Source: Sphaerisporangium rufum (GTDB taxonomy: Bacteria > Actinomycetota > Actinomycetes > Streptosporangiales > Streptosporangiaceae). Taken from it: a stretch of DNA of 64,000 nucleotides. The notes beneath the pieces are model-generated. The model was not told the origin of the DNA and searched no databases. It saw only the letters and a program-made list of their open reading frames with translations. The stretch covers positions 62,001 to 126,000 of the forward strand of contig NZ_BOOU01000031.1 of the NCBI RefSeq assembly GCF_016863395.1, read 5' to 3'. A program made the position numbers and the translations under genes. Numbering within the stretch: the first letter of the stretch is position 1; every line of letters starts with the position of its first letter. This document shows positions 32,850-41,257 of the stretch, in pieces.

Positions 32850-33899
32850 ATGGCATCCGCCAATATCAAGGAAGTGGCGCGGTACGCGGGGGTGTCACTC
32901 GGCACCGTCAGCAACGTGCTCAACCGGCCCGAGGTGGTGGCGTCGACCACGCGCCAGCGGGTGCTGGACGCCATCCACAAGCTGGGGTACGTGCGGAACG
33001 ACTCCGCCCGGCAGCTGCGCGCCGGCCGCAGCCGGACCATCGCCATCGTGGTCCTGGACGTGTCCAATCCCTTCTTCACCGATGTGATCCAGGGGGCCGA
33101 GCAGGTCGTCGAGAGCTCCGGCGGGATGTTGGTGGTCTGCAACAGCGGCGAGAACGCCCGGCGGGAGGACCGGCATCTCGACATGCTCGAGGAGCAGCGG
33201 GTTCAGGGGCTGCTCATCACCCCGATGTCCGACGGCAGGCACGAGCGTCTGGACGCGCTCATCGCGCACGGTATTCCCGTCGTGCTGGTCGACCGGGGTT
33301 CCGGTCATCCGAACCGCTGTTCCGTCGCCGTGGACGACATCGCCGGAGGCCGCCTGGCGGCCGAGCATCTCGTCGGCCACGGCCACGAGCGGATCATGTA
33401 CGTCGGTGGACCGCTGTCGATCCGGCAGGTGGCCGACCGCCGGGCCGGCGCGACCGCGGCACTGGCCGAGCGGGCTCCGCGGGCGAGGCTGGAGACGTAC
33501 GAGACGGCCGGCCTGTCGGTCGCGGCGGGCCGGCAGGCCGCCGATGACCTGGCGGCGCGGCCGGAGGGCGAGCGCCCGACGGCGGTGTTCTGCGCCAACG
33601 ACCTGCTGGCGCTCGGCGTGCTGCAGGGACTCACCGTGCACGGTATCCGGGTGCCGGAGGACGTCGCGCTGGTCGGCTACGACGACATCGACTTCGCGGC
33701 GGCCGCCGCCATTCCGCTCAGCTCCGTGCGCCAGCCTCGCGCCCTTCTCGGTCGCACGGCCGCGGAACTGCTGCTGGAGGAGGCGCTGGAGGGCGACCGG
33801 CACGGGCACCGGCACGTCGTCTTCCAGCCGGAGCTGGTGGTCCGGACATCGAGTGACCACCGGCGCGGCCTCGTGGCGGGCCATCCCCCAGCGCGGTGA
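32850..33899 (+). CDS. LacI-family regulator, probable regulator of the rhamnogalacturonan cluster
   Basis: 349 residues. The N-terminal helix-turn-helix reads IKEVARYAGVSLGTVSNVLN with the hinge helix RQLRAGRSRTIAIVV; the sugar-binding domain follows to QPELVVRTS. It is clearly paralogous to the LacI regulator at 46510-47544: both share NPFFTDV, EEQRV or AEQRV, FCANDLLALG and the segment GYDDIDFAAA. It is convergent with the PL26/LplABC gene set. The likely effector is a rhamnose- or galacturonate-containing fragment, and candidate operators lie at 41019 and 41141. Confidence 0.92.
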   Translation: MASANIKEVARYAGVSLGTVSNVLNRPEVVASTTRQRVLDAIHKLGYVRNDSARQLRAGRSRTIAIVVLDVSNPFFTDVIQGAEQVVESSGGMLVVCNSGENARREDRHLDMLEEQRVQGLLITPMSDGRHERLDALIAHGIPVVLVDRGSGHPNRCSVAVDDIAGGRLAAEHLVGHGHERIMYVGGPLSIRQVADRRAGATAALAERAPRARLETYETAGLSVAAGRQAADDLAARPEGERPTAVFCANDLLALGVLQGLTVHGIRVPEDVALVGYDDIDFAAAAAIPLSSVRQPRALLGRTAAELLLEEALEGDRHGHRHVVFQPELVVRTSSDHRRGLVAGHPPAR

Positions 33900-34024
33900 T
33901 CGTGGCCCAGTCGCCGCGAAGGGTTCACACCGGCGGCCCCCGGATCCGGAGCGGCCGGCCGGCATGCCTCCTCCGGGCCGCCGGCACGCGCGGCGCCGGC
34001 CGGGGATGTCGCCGCCGCCAATGA

Positions 34025-36754
34025 TCAGGGGTTGGGGATGCGCGGGCCGACCAGGGCGAGGTTCTGGATGGCGGCCAGGCCGTACAGCGCGGTGGTGTTG
34101 GTGGACACCCACGGGGCCTGCTCGGTCGGGTTGAGCGTCGAGGTGACCTTCTCCGCCCGCCACGGCAGGTTCGGCGCGTAGCCGTCGCCGGTGTAGAACT
34201 CCCGCCACGCCCGGTCGGCCAGGTCGTCGCGCTTCAGCCGGGCCGCGGCGTAGGCGGTGAGCCGGGAGTGGCCCTGCCGCAGGATGAGGTTGCCGAACCC
34301 CGCGCCGGTCTCGGCGGTCTGCTCGGCGGTGGTGGCGTTGAACAGCCGGCAGTACTGCAGCCACGCCTTCTCGAACTCCGGCATGTCCACCAGGTCGATG
34401 AGCTCGGCGCACACCTCGACCTGGCCGAACATCGCCGACAGGTGGGAGACCGCGACCTTCTTGGCGGCCGGCGCGAACTCGCCGGTGGAAAGGTCGTACA
34501 GCCCTTCGCCGGTGACGAAGCCGTTGGGCATCGCGGCGATCGTCCGCATCGTCGCCTTGAGCTTTGTCTCCGCCACCGGGTCGCCGCCGCGCTCCCACTC
34601 GGTCAGCCAGGCGGCGGCCAGGCCGCTCCAGTCGGTGCCCAGGCCGATGGCCAGCGCGTGCGGGTCCGGCGTGTACGGCTCGGTGCGGATCTTCCGCAGC
34701 GGGTCGAGCGCCAGGAACGTCTCGTCGGAGTCGACCAGCGACCGCATGAGGTCGCCGGTGCGCTCGTCGGCGGTGAGGTAGTAGTAGAAGCGGCGGTAGA
34801 TCGCGGTGGAGATGCGCTGCTGCTTGGCGCTGTCGGCCCAGTGCTGCACGCCGTGCCGGGTGCCCAGGCCAGCCCACTCGCCCAGGTGGTAGACGTCCAC
34901 CTCGCTGGTGTGCCGGGTCATGGCCTCGGCGAAGCGGAACACGTCGGCACGTCCGGACCGCAGGTAGGCGTACCACAGCCACAGGTCCGGGGACAGCTCG
35001 GAGTTGTCCCACGCGTAGCCGCCGACGTCGTACCGCCACACCTTCCGGTCCTCGTCGAAGGTGTGCATGATGTCGCCGTGGTTCCAGAAGCCGTACCAGT
35101 GGCGCTGCTCGACCTGCCCCCGGTAGAAGTCGAACAGGAAGTCCAGGTGGTCCTCGACGGCGGCGCGGGCCGGGGTCGAGCGGTCCACCGGCGCGAACAG
35201 CCCGCCGAACACCCGGGCCGACACCAGGTGCGCGACCGGGTTGGCCAACTGCGGGGGAGTGCGGAGCTGGTCGGCCATGGCCCCGAGCCGCTCGGCCGGC
35301 GGGGTCGCGGGCAGCGCCCAGAACATCAGCTCGTGAGTGCGGGCGACGCCGTAGGGGGTGCCGAAGCCGGCCTCGTAGTCCTCGTAGGTGATATTGAGCC
35401 CTTCGAGCTGCTCGGGGAAGGTGTCCTGGCCCATGCCGTCGTGGTAGAACCGCATGTCCATCGGCCCGGCCTCGGGTGACCAGAGCCAGACGGTGACCTC
35501 GGCCTCGCCGGTGTGCGCGTCGCGGACGTCGAGCTGCGCGGGGTGGCGCTGCCAGAAGTCGCGCAGCCCGAATGCCAGGCCTCCGCTGACGCCGCCCACG
35601 TAGCCGAGCCCGGAGGCCTGCCCGCCCTGGTCGACGGCGACCCAGCCGTAGCCCTTCTTGGTGCGCTTCTTCAGGGTGAAGCCCCGCGCCGACGGCTGGC
35701 CGAGCGAGTAGTCGCCCCACGTGGGGATGTACTGCAGGCGGGTGGTGACCCGCTGGTCCCAGGTGGCGGGATCGGGCAATTTGCTGCCCGCGATCTGCGC
35801 GGCCCGCACCGCCGCTCCGGGGTCGCGGCGGAGGCCGGTGATCCCCTGCACCGCCTCGGCGAGCATGCCGTGCCCCTCGCCGACGAAACGGACGTGCCGG
35901 TCGTAGGCGGCGTCCCGCATCGGCACCGCGAACCGGACGCCGAGCCCGGCGATGAAGTCCTGCCGTCCATCCCGGTCGTAGACGAAGGTGTGCAGCATGC
36001 GGATCGACTCGGCGCCGGCGTAGAAGTAGAGCCGGACGGTGAACGGCAGCCAGGACTTGCCCTTCTTGCCGGCGTAGCCGCCCTCGATCCGGATGACGGC
36101 GCGCACCGGTCCGGCCTGCTCGACGACGACCTGCTTGATGTCGCTCTCGTAGCGGTCCAGGACGGTCGTCCGGTCATCGTGCTCGTCGATCTTCTCCTGC
36201 TTGAGGTTGACCAGCCGCCCCTTACCGGCGATCTCCACATCTCCCCGCCAGATCCGGCTGATCAGGTCGGTGCCGCTCTTGCGGATGCGCGCCCGGATCA
36301 CGCCGGTGTCCACGTCCACGTGGTTCTTCTGGTCCCGGACGGTGACCGGCGTGGCGGGCGCGGCCGGGGTGCCCGCGCGCAGGGTATAGGACTCGGCGGG
36401 GGCGGCCGCGGCGATCGCGTGCGCGGTCCACTTCAGCGAGCCGTCCGGCCAGTAGGCCAGCGGCCAGCTCTGCACCGGGGTGCCGTCGGCGATCGAGAAG
36501 GTCTGGCCCTTGGCCACGACCCCTTTGGGCCACGGGGTGCCCCAGGTGGAGGCGGCGGCGGTGCCCGGCCTGCCCTCCAGCCAGGTCAGCCGCACCTCCG
36601 GCACGGCGGCCGCCGCGGCGCCCTCGGCGCCGGGCCGGCGGTCGCCGGGTCGCGGACCGCCGGGTGCGGCACCGCCGGGTCCGCCGCCCTCGGACCTGGC
36701 GAACAGCGGGACGCCGGCGATGCCCGCCAGGACCTCGCGCCGGGTTACTTCCAT
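34025..36754 (-). CDS. PL26-like exo-rhamnogalacturonan lyase (PcRGLX/YetA-like)
   Basis: 909 residues from ATG 36754, with GGAGG eight bases upstream; the ATG at 36769 is in frame but lacks this. The N-terminus TRREVLAGIAGVPLFA carries a twin-arginine motif, so it is probably exported folded by Tat. A Gly/Pro-rich spacer of about 30 residues precedes the three-domain PcRGLX-like region: an N-terminal beta domain (YWPDGSLKWTAHAI), a central domain (WLPFTVRLYFYAGAESIRML) and a C-terminal alpha/alpha barrel (HWYGFWNHGDIMHTFDEDR, YLHS-like GWAGLGTRHGVQHWAD region). Family members release unsaturated galacturonosyl-rhamnose from rhamnogalacturonan I ends. It closes the LplABC-like operon. Confidence 0.85.
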   Translation of the reverse strand: MEVTRREVLAGIAGVPLFARSEGGGPGGAAPGGPRPGDRRPGAEGAAAAAVPEVRLTWLEGRPGTAAASTWGTPWPKGVVAKGQTFSIADGTPVQSWPLAYWPDGSLKWTAHAIAAAAPAESYTLRAGTPAAPATPVTVRDQKNHVDVDTGVIRARIRKSGTDLISRIWRGDVEIAGKGRLVNLKQEKIDEHDDRTTVLDRYESDIKQVVVEQAGPVRAVIRIEGGYAGKKGKSWLPFTVRLYFYAGAESIRMLHTFVYDRDGRQDFIAGLGVRFAVPMRDAAYDRHVRFVGEGHGMLAEAVQGITGLRRDPGAAVRAAQIAGSKLPDPATWDQRVTTRLQYIPTWGDYSLGQPSARGFTLKKRTKKGYGWVAVDQGGQASGLGYVGGVSGGLAFGLRDFWQRHPAQLDVRDAHTGEAEVTVWLWSPEAGPMDMRFYHDGMGQDTFPEQLEGLNITYEDYEAGFGTPYGVARTHELMFWALPATPPAERLGAMADQLRTPPQLANPVAHLVSARVFGGLFAPVDRSTPARAAVEDHLDFLFDFYRGQVEQRHWYGFWNHGDIMHTFDEDRKVWRYDVGGYAWDNSELSPDLWLWYAYLRSGRADVFRFAEAMTRHTSEVDVYHLGEWAGLGTRHGVQHWADSAKQQRISTAIYRRFYYYLTADERTGDLMRSLVDSDETFLALDPLRKIRTEPYTPDPHALAIGLGTDWSGLAAAWLTEWERGGDPVAETKLKATMRTIAAMPNGFVTGEGLYDLSTGEFAPAAKKVAVSHLSAMFGQVEVCAELIDLVDMPEFEKAWLQYCRLFNATTAEQTAETGAGFGNLILRQGHSRLTAYAAARLKRDDLADRAWREFYTGDGYAPNLPWRAEKVTSTLNPTEQAPWVSTNTTALYGLAAIQNLALVGPRIPNP

Positions 36755-36787
36755 GCGTCGAACCTCCATCGGTGGGGGCGGCCTGAG

Positions 36788-37675
36788 TCACTCCTTGACC
36801 GAGCCGATCAGGACGCCCTTGGCGAAGTGCTTCTGCAGGAACGGGTAGAAGAACAGGATCGGCAGGGTGGCGATGACGACGACCGCGAACTTCATGCCCT
36901 CGACCGGGAACAGCACCGAGTCGAGCCGTGACAGGGCGTTCTCCGCGTCGGCGCCGGTCAGCTGCCGGACGATCACCTGGAGCGTCCACTTGCGGGTGTC
37001 GTCGATGTACAGCAGCGGCGACATGTAGTCGTTCCAGATCGCCACCGCGTAGAACAGCGAGAACGTCGCGATGATCGGTTTGGACAGCGGCAGGACGATC
37101 CGCCAGAAGACGCCGAACTCGCTGCAGCCGTCGATCCGGGCCGCCTCCTCCAGCGTCTGGGGCAGCTCCTGGAAGAAACTCTTCACGATGATCAGGTAGA
37201 ACGGGTTGATCGCCAGCGGCAGGATCAGCGCCCAGTAGGTGTCGAGCAGCCCGAGGTCACGGACGACCAGGTAGGTGGGGATCAGCCCGCCGCTGAAGAC
37301 GATGGTGAAGATGACCAGGTTGAGCACCAGCGCGCGGCCGGGCAGGTACCGCTTGGCCAGCGGGTAGGCCATCGTGAAGGTCAGCAGCACCTGGATCACC
37401 ATGCCGGCCGCCGTCACACAGATGGTCGTGATGAGCGCCCGGACGAAGGTGCCGGTCTCGAAGATGTACTCGTAGGTCGAGGTGATGAAGCGCCGCGGCC
37501 ACAGGAAGAACGGCCGGGAGGCGATCTCCGACTCGGTGGCGAACGACGCCGCCAGCACGTAGAGCAGCGGCAGCACGGTGACCAGCGCCAGGCCCAGCAG
37601 CAGCGCGACATTGAGGATGTCGAAGAGTCTGCTGCCGGGCGACCGGTACTCGCCGGGCGGGCGCCTGAGGGACAT
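36788..37675 (-). CDS. ABC transporter permease (LplC/YtcP type)
   Basis: 295 residues. First span LNVALLLGLALVTVLPLLYV, six spans in total. The EAA loop is LEEAARIDGCSEFGVFWRIV and the C-terminus GVLIGSVKE is typical of LplC. It forms the import channel with the LplB-type permease encoded 11 bases upstream. LplABC-type systems import pectin-derived oligosaccharides in other Gram-positives (YtcQP-YteP in Bacillus), in keeping with the neighbouring PL26-like gene. No dedicated ATPase gene is present. Confidence 0.92.
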   Translation of the reverse strand: MSLRRPPGEYRSPGSRLFDILNVALLLGLALVTVLPLLYVLAASFATESEIASRPFFLWPRRFITSTYEYIFETGTFVRALITTICVTAAGMVIQVLLTFTMAYPLAKRYLPGRALVLNLVIFTIVFSGGLIPTYLVVRDLGLLDTYWALILPLAINPFYLIIVKSFFQELPQTLEEAARIDGCSEFGVFWRIVLPLSKPIIATFSLFYAVAIWNDYMSPLLYIDDTRKWTLQVIVRQLTGADAENALSRLDSVLFPVEGMKFAVVVIATLPILFFYPFLQKHFAKGVLIGSVKE

Positions 37676-37686
37676 GGGTCTCCTGC

Positions 37687-38655
37687 CTAGAACAGTCCGC
37701 GCTGGCCGAGGCGCTTGGCCAGCCAGTTACAGCCGAAGATCAGCAGCACGCCGGCCACCCCCTTGAACAGGCCCACCGCCGTGGCGTAGCTGTAGCCGCC
37801 CTGGGTGATGCCGACGTAATAGACGTAGGTGTCGAAGACGTCGGCCACCGAGCGGTTCAGCGAATTGGTCATCAGCCAGATCTGCTCGAAGCTGTTGTCC
37901 AGCAGGTGGCCAGAGGTGAGGATGGCCATGACCACGATGGTGGGCCGGATCGCCGGCAGCGTGACGTGCCAGAACTGCCGCCACCGCCCGGCGCCGTCGA
38001 TGCGGGCGGCCTCGTACAGGTCGGCGTTGACCCCGGCGAGCGCCGCCAGGTAGATGATGGTGCCCCAGCCGGTGGACTTCCACAGCGTCTGCAGCACGAT
38101 GACGGGCCGGAACCACTCGGCCTGGGCGACGTAGTCGACCCGGGTGCCGCCGACGACGCCGTGCACCAGGCCGGCGATCACCCCGTAGTCCACCGAGAAC
38201 AGCAGGTACGTCAGCGACGCGACGATCGTCCAGGACAGGAAGTGCGGGATGTAGATCAGCGACTGGACCGCGCGCTTGAGGACGCCCAGCCGCAACTCGT
38301 TCAGCAGCAGCGCGACGACGATGGGCGCCGGGAAGGCGAACACGATGGTCAGCGCCGCCAGGATCAGCGTGTTGCCGAGCAGCCGGCCGAAGTCCGGCCC
38401 GGTGAACAGCTCCTCGAAGTGCTTGAGGCCCACCCACTGGCTGCCCTCGTAGCCGAGGAACGGGACGAAGTCCTGGAAGGCGATGGTCAGCCCGCGCATC
38501 GGCAGGTACTTGAAGACCAGGAAGTACGCCAGACCGGGCAGCACCATCAGGTAGAGCCATCGGTAGCGCAGCAGCGCGGTGCGTGGCGACATCCGCGTCC
38601 GGCGCACCGGCGCGGGGACCGCCTTCACCTCGGGCGGCGCCAGGTCGGTGGCCAC
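37687..38655 (-). CDS. ABC transporter permease (LplB/YteP type)
   Basis: 322 residues from GTG 38655, preceded by AAAGGAGG and five bases. A 30-residue cytosolic N-terminus leads to YLMVLPGLAYFLVFKYLPMRG, the characteristic LplB/YteP opening, then AFQDFVPFLGYEGSQWVGL. The EAA loop is YEAARIDGAGRWRQFWHVTL and the end is LGQRGLF, another LplB marker. It lies between the binding protein gene (50 bases upstream) and the LplC-type permease. Confidence 0.93.
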   Translation of the reverse strand: MATDLAPPEVKAVPAPVRRTRMSPRTALLRYRWLYLMVLPGLAYFLVFKYLPMRGLTIAFQDFVPFLGYEGSQWVGLKHFEELFTGPDFGRLLGNTLILAALTIVFAFPAPIVVALLLNELRLGVLKRAVQSLIYIPHFLSWTIVASLTYLLFSVDYGVIAGLVHGVVGGTRVDYVAQAEWFRPVIVLQTLWKSTGWGTIIYLAALAGVNADLYEAARIDGAGRWRQFWHVTLPAIRPTIVVMAILTSGHLLDNSFEQIWLMTNSLNRSVADVFDTYVYYVGITQGGYSYATAVGLFKGVAGVLLIFGCNWLAKRLGQRGLF

Positions 38656-38705
38656 AGCGGCCTCCTTTCCGGTGCGGGTCCGGGACGCCGCCCGGGGTCC
38701 CACGA

Positions 38706-40256
38706 TCAGTTGCCGCCCTTGGCGATCAGGTCCTGGAACTCGGTGACCGCCTGGCTGCCGCCGCTGTCGTACCAGCGCTTGATCTCCGCCTTCAACTGCT
38801 CCTCGGTGATCTCACCCGCCAGGTACTTGACCCGGGCGTCGGTGACGATCGGGTTCAGGGTCGCGCCCTTGGCGGTCAACGCGGGGGAGATGTAGGGCAG
38901 GGTCGGATCGTGCACCGCGGTCTGCAGGTCGAGCTTCTCCAGCTCCGCGCGCAGCCGCAGGTTGTCCTGCTCGGCCTTGCTGGCGGGCTTCCACGCGTAG
39001 GCGTCGCCGCCGACGCCGACGCTGGCGGTCGTGCCCAGCTGGATGAAGGCGTAGTCGACGTCGTTGTTCATGGTCTTGACGGCCGGGTCGTCCTCGTTGA
39101 TGTGCACGGCGTAGCCGTCCTCCACCCGGAAGTTGCGGCCCTCGATGCCGTTGGTGAGCAGCACCGCGCCTTCCTTGGACGCCAGCCGGTCCAGGACCTT
39201 GAGCACCTCGTCCAGCTGCGCGTCGGTGCGGATCGTCTGCTTGGAGATGGCCAGGACGCCGTTGTAGCCGGTGAAGGGCAGCGAGAACTTCTGCCCGTCC
39301 GGGCGGGCGAGGTTGCCGGTCATCGCGAGCATGTCGGTGTACCGGTCGGGATCCTTCTCCTTGAGCAGCCCGTACAGCTGGGTGGCCCGGACGTTGACGT
39401 CGATGATGATGCCGCCCTTGCCCTGCACGAACGGGTCGTTCCACTTGCCGGTGTCGAGGGTGGCGAAGTCGCGGTTGACCAGCCCTTCGTCGATCATCTT
39501 CTTGATGTAGCGGTTGGCCGCGAAGAACTCGGGGGTGTCGAACTCCGGGACGAGCCGGCCACCCCGCATGCCGAAGCCGTTCGGGGCGCCGAACCACACG
39601 TCGATGGCGTTGTACGGGTTGGAGCTGTTGAACACCGGGGTCGGCCACTTGGGAATGATGAGGCCGTAGGTGTCCTTCTTGCCGTTGCCGTCGGGGTCCT
39701 TCTCGGTGAACGCCTTGGCGATCTCGTACAGGTCGTCGGTGGTCTTCGGTGGTCGCAGGCCCAGCTTGTCCAGCCAGTCCTTGCGCAGCAGGACGGCCGA
39801 GCGGAGCAGCGGGCGGACCCGGTACACGCCGAAGGTGCGGCCGTTGACCGAGGAGTTGAGCCGGGTCTGCTCGTTCCGGGGCTTCAGGTTCGGGTACTTG
39901 TCGAGCTTGCCGGTGAGATCCCAGAACGCGCCGGCCTCGGCGGCCTTCACGAAGGACGGGCCCTTCTGGTCCTGGACCACCATCAGGTCGGGGAGCTTGT
40001 CGGAGGCCAGCGTGACGTTGGTCTTGTCGCCGTACTCGGCATTCGGCACCCAGGTGATCCGGAGCTTCTTGCCGGCCAGCTTCTCGACCGCCTTCTGCAT
40101 CTCGCCCGCCGGGTCGGGGGCGGTGCCGAAGAGCGGGACCATCATGGTCAGCTCGTTGGTCGCGCCCGGCTCGTCACCGGAGGAACAGGCGGTCGCGGCG
40201 GTCGCGGTCGATATCGCGAGCAGTCCGGCCAGCAGCCGGCGGGAGGTAAGGTTCAT
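38706..40256 (-). CDS. LplA/YtcQ-type oligosaccharide-binding lipoprotein
   Basis: 516 residues. The lipoprotein signal is RRLLAGLLAISTATAATACSS, with Cys as the lipid anchor. The mature part is a large cluster-D solute-binding protein: LPDLMVVQD, WLDKLGLRPPKTTDDLYEIA, EKDPDGNGKKDTYGL (a calcium-binding-like Asp-rich loop) and FTGYNGVLAISK. These long binding proteins serve LplABC-type importers of pectin oligosaccharides. Its ATG overlaps the DUF624 stop (ATGA), so it is translationally coupled to that gene. Confidence 0.93.
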   Translation of the reverse strand: MNLTSRRLLAGLLAISTATAATACSSGDEPGATNELTMMVPLFGTAPDPAGEMQKAVEKLAGKKLRITWVPNAEYGDKTNVTLASDKLPDLMVVQDQKGPSFVKAAEAGAFWDLTGKLDKYPNLKPRNEQTRLNSSVNGRTFGVYRVRPLLRSAVLLRKDWLDKLGLRPPKTTDDLYEIAKAFTEKDPDGNGKKDTYGLIIPKWPTPVFNSSNPYNAIDVWFGAPNGFGMRGGRLVPEFDTPEFFAANRYIKKMIDEGLVNRDFATLDTGKWNDPFVQGKGGIIIDVNVRATQLYGLLKEKDPDRYTDMLAMTGNLARPDGQKFSLPFTGYNGVLAISKQTIRTDAQLDEVLKVLDRLASKEGAVLLTNGIEGRNFRVEDGYAVHINEDDPAVKTMNNDVDYAFIQLGTTASVGVGGDAYAWKPASKAEQDNLRLRAELEKLDLQTAVHDPTLPYISPALTAKGATLNPIVTDARVKYLAGEITEEQLKAEIKRWYDSGGSQAVTEFQDLIAKGGN

Positions 40257-40870
40257 CGGTTGCCTTTCAGGAGCAGGCGGGCCTCGTTCTCGGCGAAGAA
40301 GCGCAGGCAGAGCCAGGTATTCAGCTGGATCCAGCCGCCCACGGCGACCGTGGGCAACAGGACCGGGAACGACACCGCCGCCACCGTCACCGCGGCCAGG
40401 CAGAACAGCAGCAGGATCGAGCCGGCCGGCCGGGTGAGCGCGAACAACGACGCCCTGGGCAGGCAGGCCAGCGGCCGCAGGTCGTAGTGCACGTACATCG
40501 GCAGCAGGTAGGCGGCCACCACGACCAGCACGACGAGCGCCAGGTAGGTCACCAGCCGGAGTCCCTGCGTCCCGGTGGCCGTGAAGTACACGTAGTCGGC
40601 GGCCAGGATCAGGCCGGCCGCGGCCGGCGGCAGCACCAGCAGCGAGCCGCGGGCGAACTCCCGGCGGTAGGCCGCCGCGAACTCCGGCCAGGCACGGACC
40701 GTCTCGCCCATCGCGTGCCGCCTGGCCAGCGTGTACGCCGCGACCGTGGCCGGTCCGACGCCGAGCACGATGCCGCCGAGCAGGGTGAACACCAGCCACA
40801 TCAGGTTCAGCCGGGCCGCCCACAGCAGCTCGTCGCAGCACAGATGGAGCCGGATCGACCAGCCGGTCAT
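40253..40870 (-). CDS. DUF624 (YesL-like) membrane protein
   Basis: 205 residues, the expected family length. Hydrophobic segments LNLMWLVFTLLGGIVLGVGP, GSLLVLPPAAAGLILAADYV, LVTYLALVVLVVVAAYLLPM and GSILLLFCLAAVTVAAVSF make it an integral membrane protein. YesL of Bacillus is encoded with rhamnogalacturonan genes, and the same neighbourhood is seen here. It is the first gene of the operon and is coupled by an ATGA overlap to the binding-protein gene. Function unknown. Confidence 0.85.
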   Translation of the reverse strand: MTGWSIRLHLCCDELLWAARLNLMWLVFTLLGGIVLGVGPATVAAYTLARRHAMGETVRAWPEFAAAYRREFARGSLLVLPPAAAGLILAADYVYFTATGTQGLRLVTYLALVVLVVVAAYLLPMYVHYDLRPLACLPRASLFALTRPAGSILLLFCLAAVTVAAVSFPVLLPTVAVGGWIQLNTWLCLRFFAENEARLLLKGNR

Positions 40871-41018
40871 CGCGCCCCGCCGTCCTGGCCGGGGATGTCC
40901 GGGCGAGCGTGTGGTTTCACCGGGTCTCTTCCTGCCGTCGGGGCGCGGTGGGAACGGTCGGTGGCGCGGCCGCGCGGTCAGGCATCGTCGCCGATGTGAA
41001 CCGCGCGTTACGGGGATT

Positions 41019-41028
41019 AAAACGTTCT
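41019..41028. promoter_or_regulatory. LacI-type operator AAAACGTTCT
   Basis: An AACGTT core with one mismatch to GAAACGTTTC, about 150 bases upstream of the DUF624/LplABC operon. Likely bound by the paralogous LacI regulators of this region. Confidence 0.5.
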
Positions 41029-41140
41029 TGTGGTACTTTCACAAGACCCAACGCACGCGGGATCTCGCCGTGGACAGCTCAGCGCGACGATGTCCGGCTG
41101 GGCGCGGTTACCGGTACAGCGGTGCGGTGTCCTGGTCGCA

Positions 41141-41150
41141 GAAACGTTTC
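41141..41150. promoter_or_regulatory. LacI-type operator GAAACGTTTC
   Basis: A perfect 10-base palindrome in CAGAAACGTTTCAG, 107 bases upstream of the oxidoreductase ATG. It matches in sequence the sites of the rhamnose promoter region at 46309 and 46456. Confidence 0.65.
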
Positions 41151-41257
41151 AGTCGCCGGCCGGGCGGTTCGCGCCGCGGCCGGCGGCGCCCTGGCGTGAC
41201 CCGCGCGCGAGGTCGGGCGACCGGCGCGGCCGGCGCCGCACCGGACGGGAGGGGCGG

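Larger units (their letters stand above)
40871..41257. other. Divergent control region of the rhamnogalacturonan operon and oxidoreductase
   Basis: No gene is supported in these 387 bases. It holds two LacI-type palindromes (41019-41028 and 41141-41150) and lies between the leftward importer operon and the rightward oxidoreductase. Confidence 0.5.

Noticed and set aside
33900-34024. Possible terminator between the LacI and PL26-like genes
   Set aside because: The region is GC-rich with several partial stems but no single clean hairpin.
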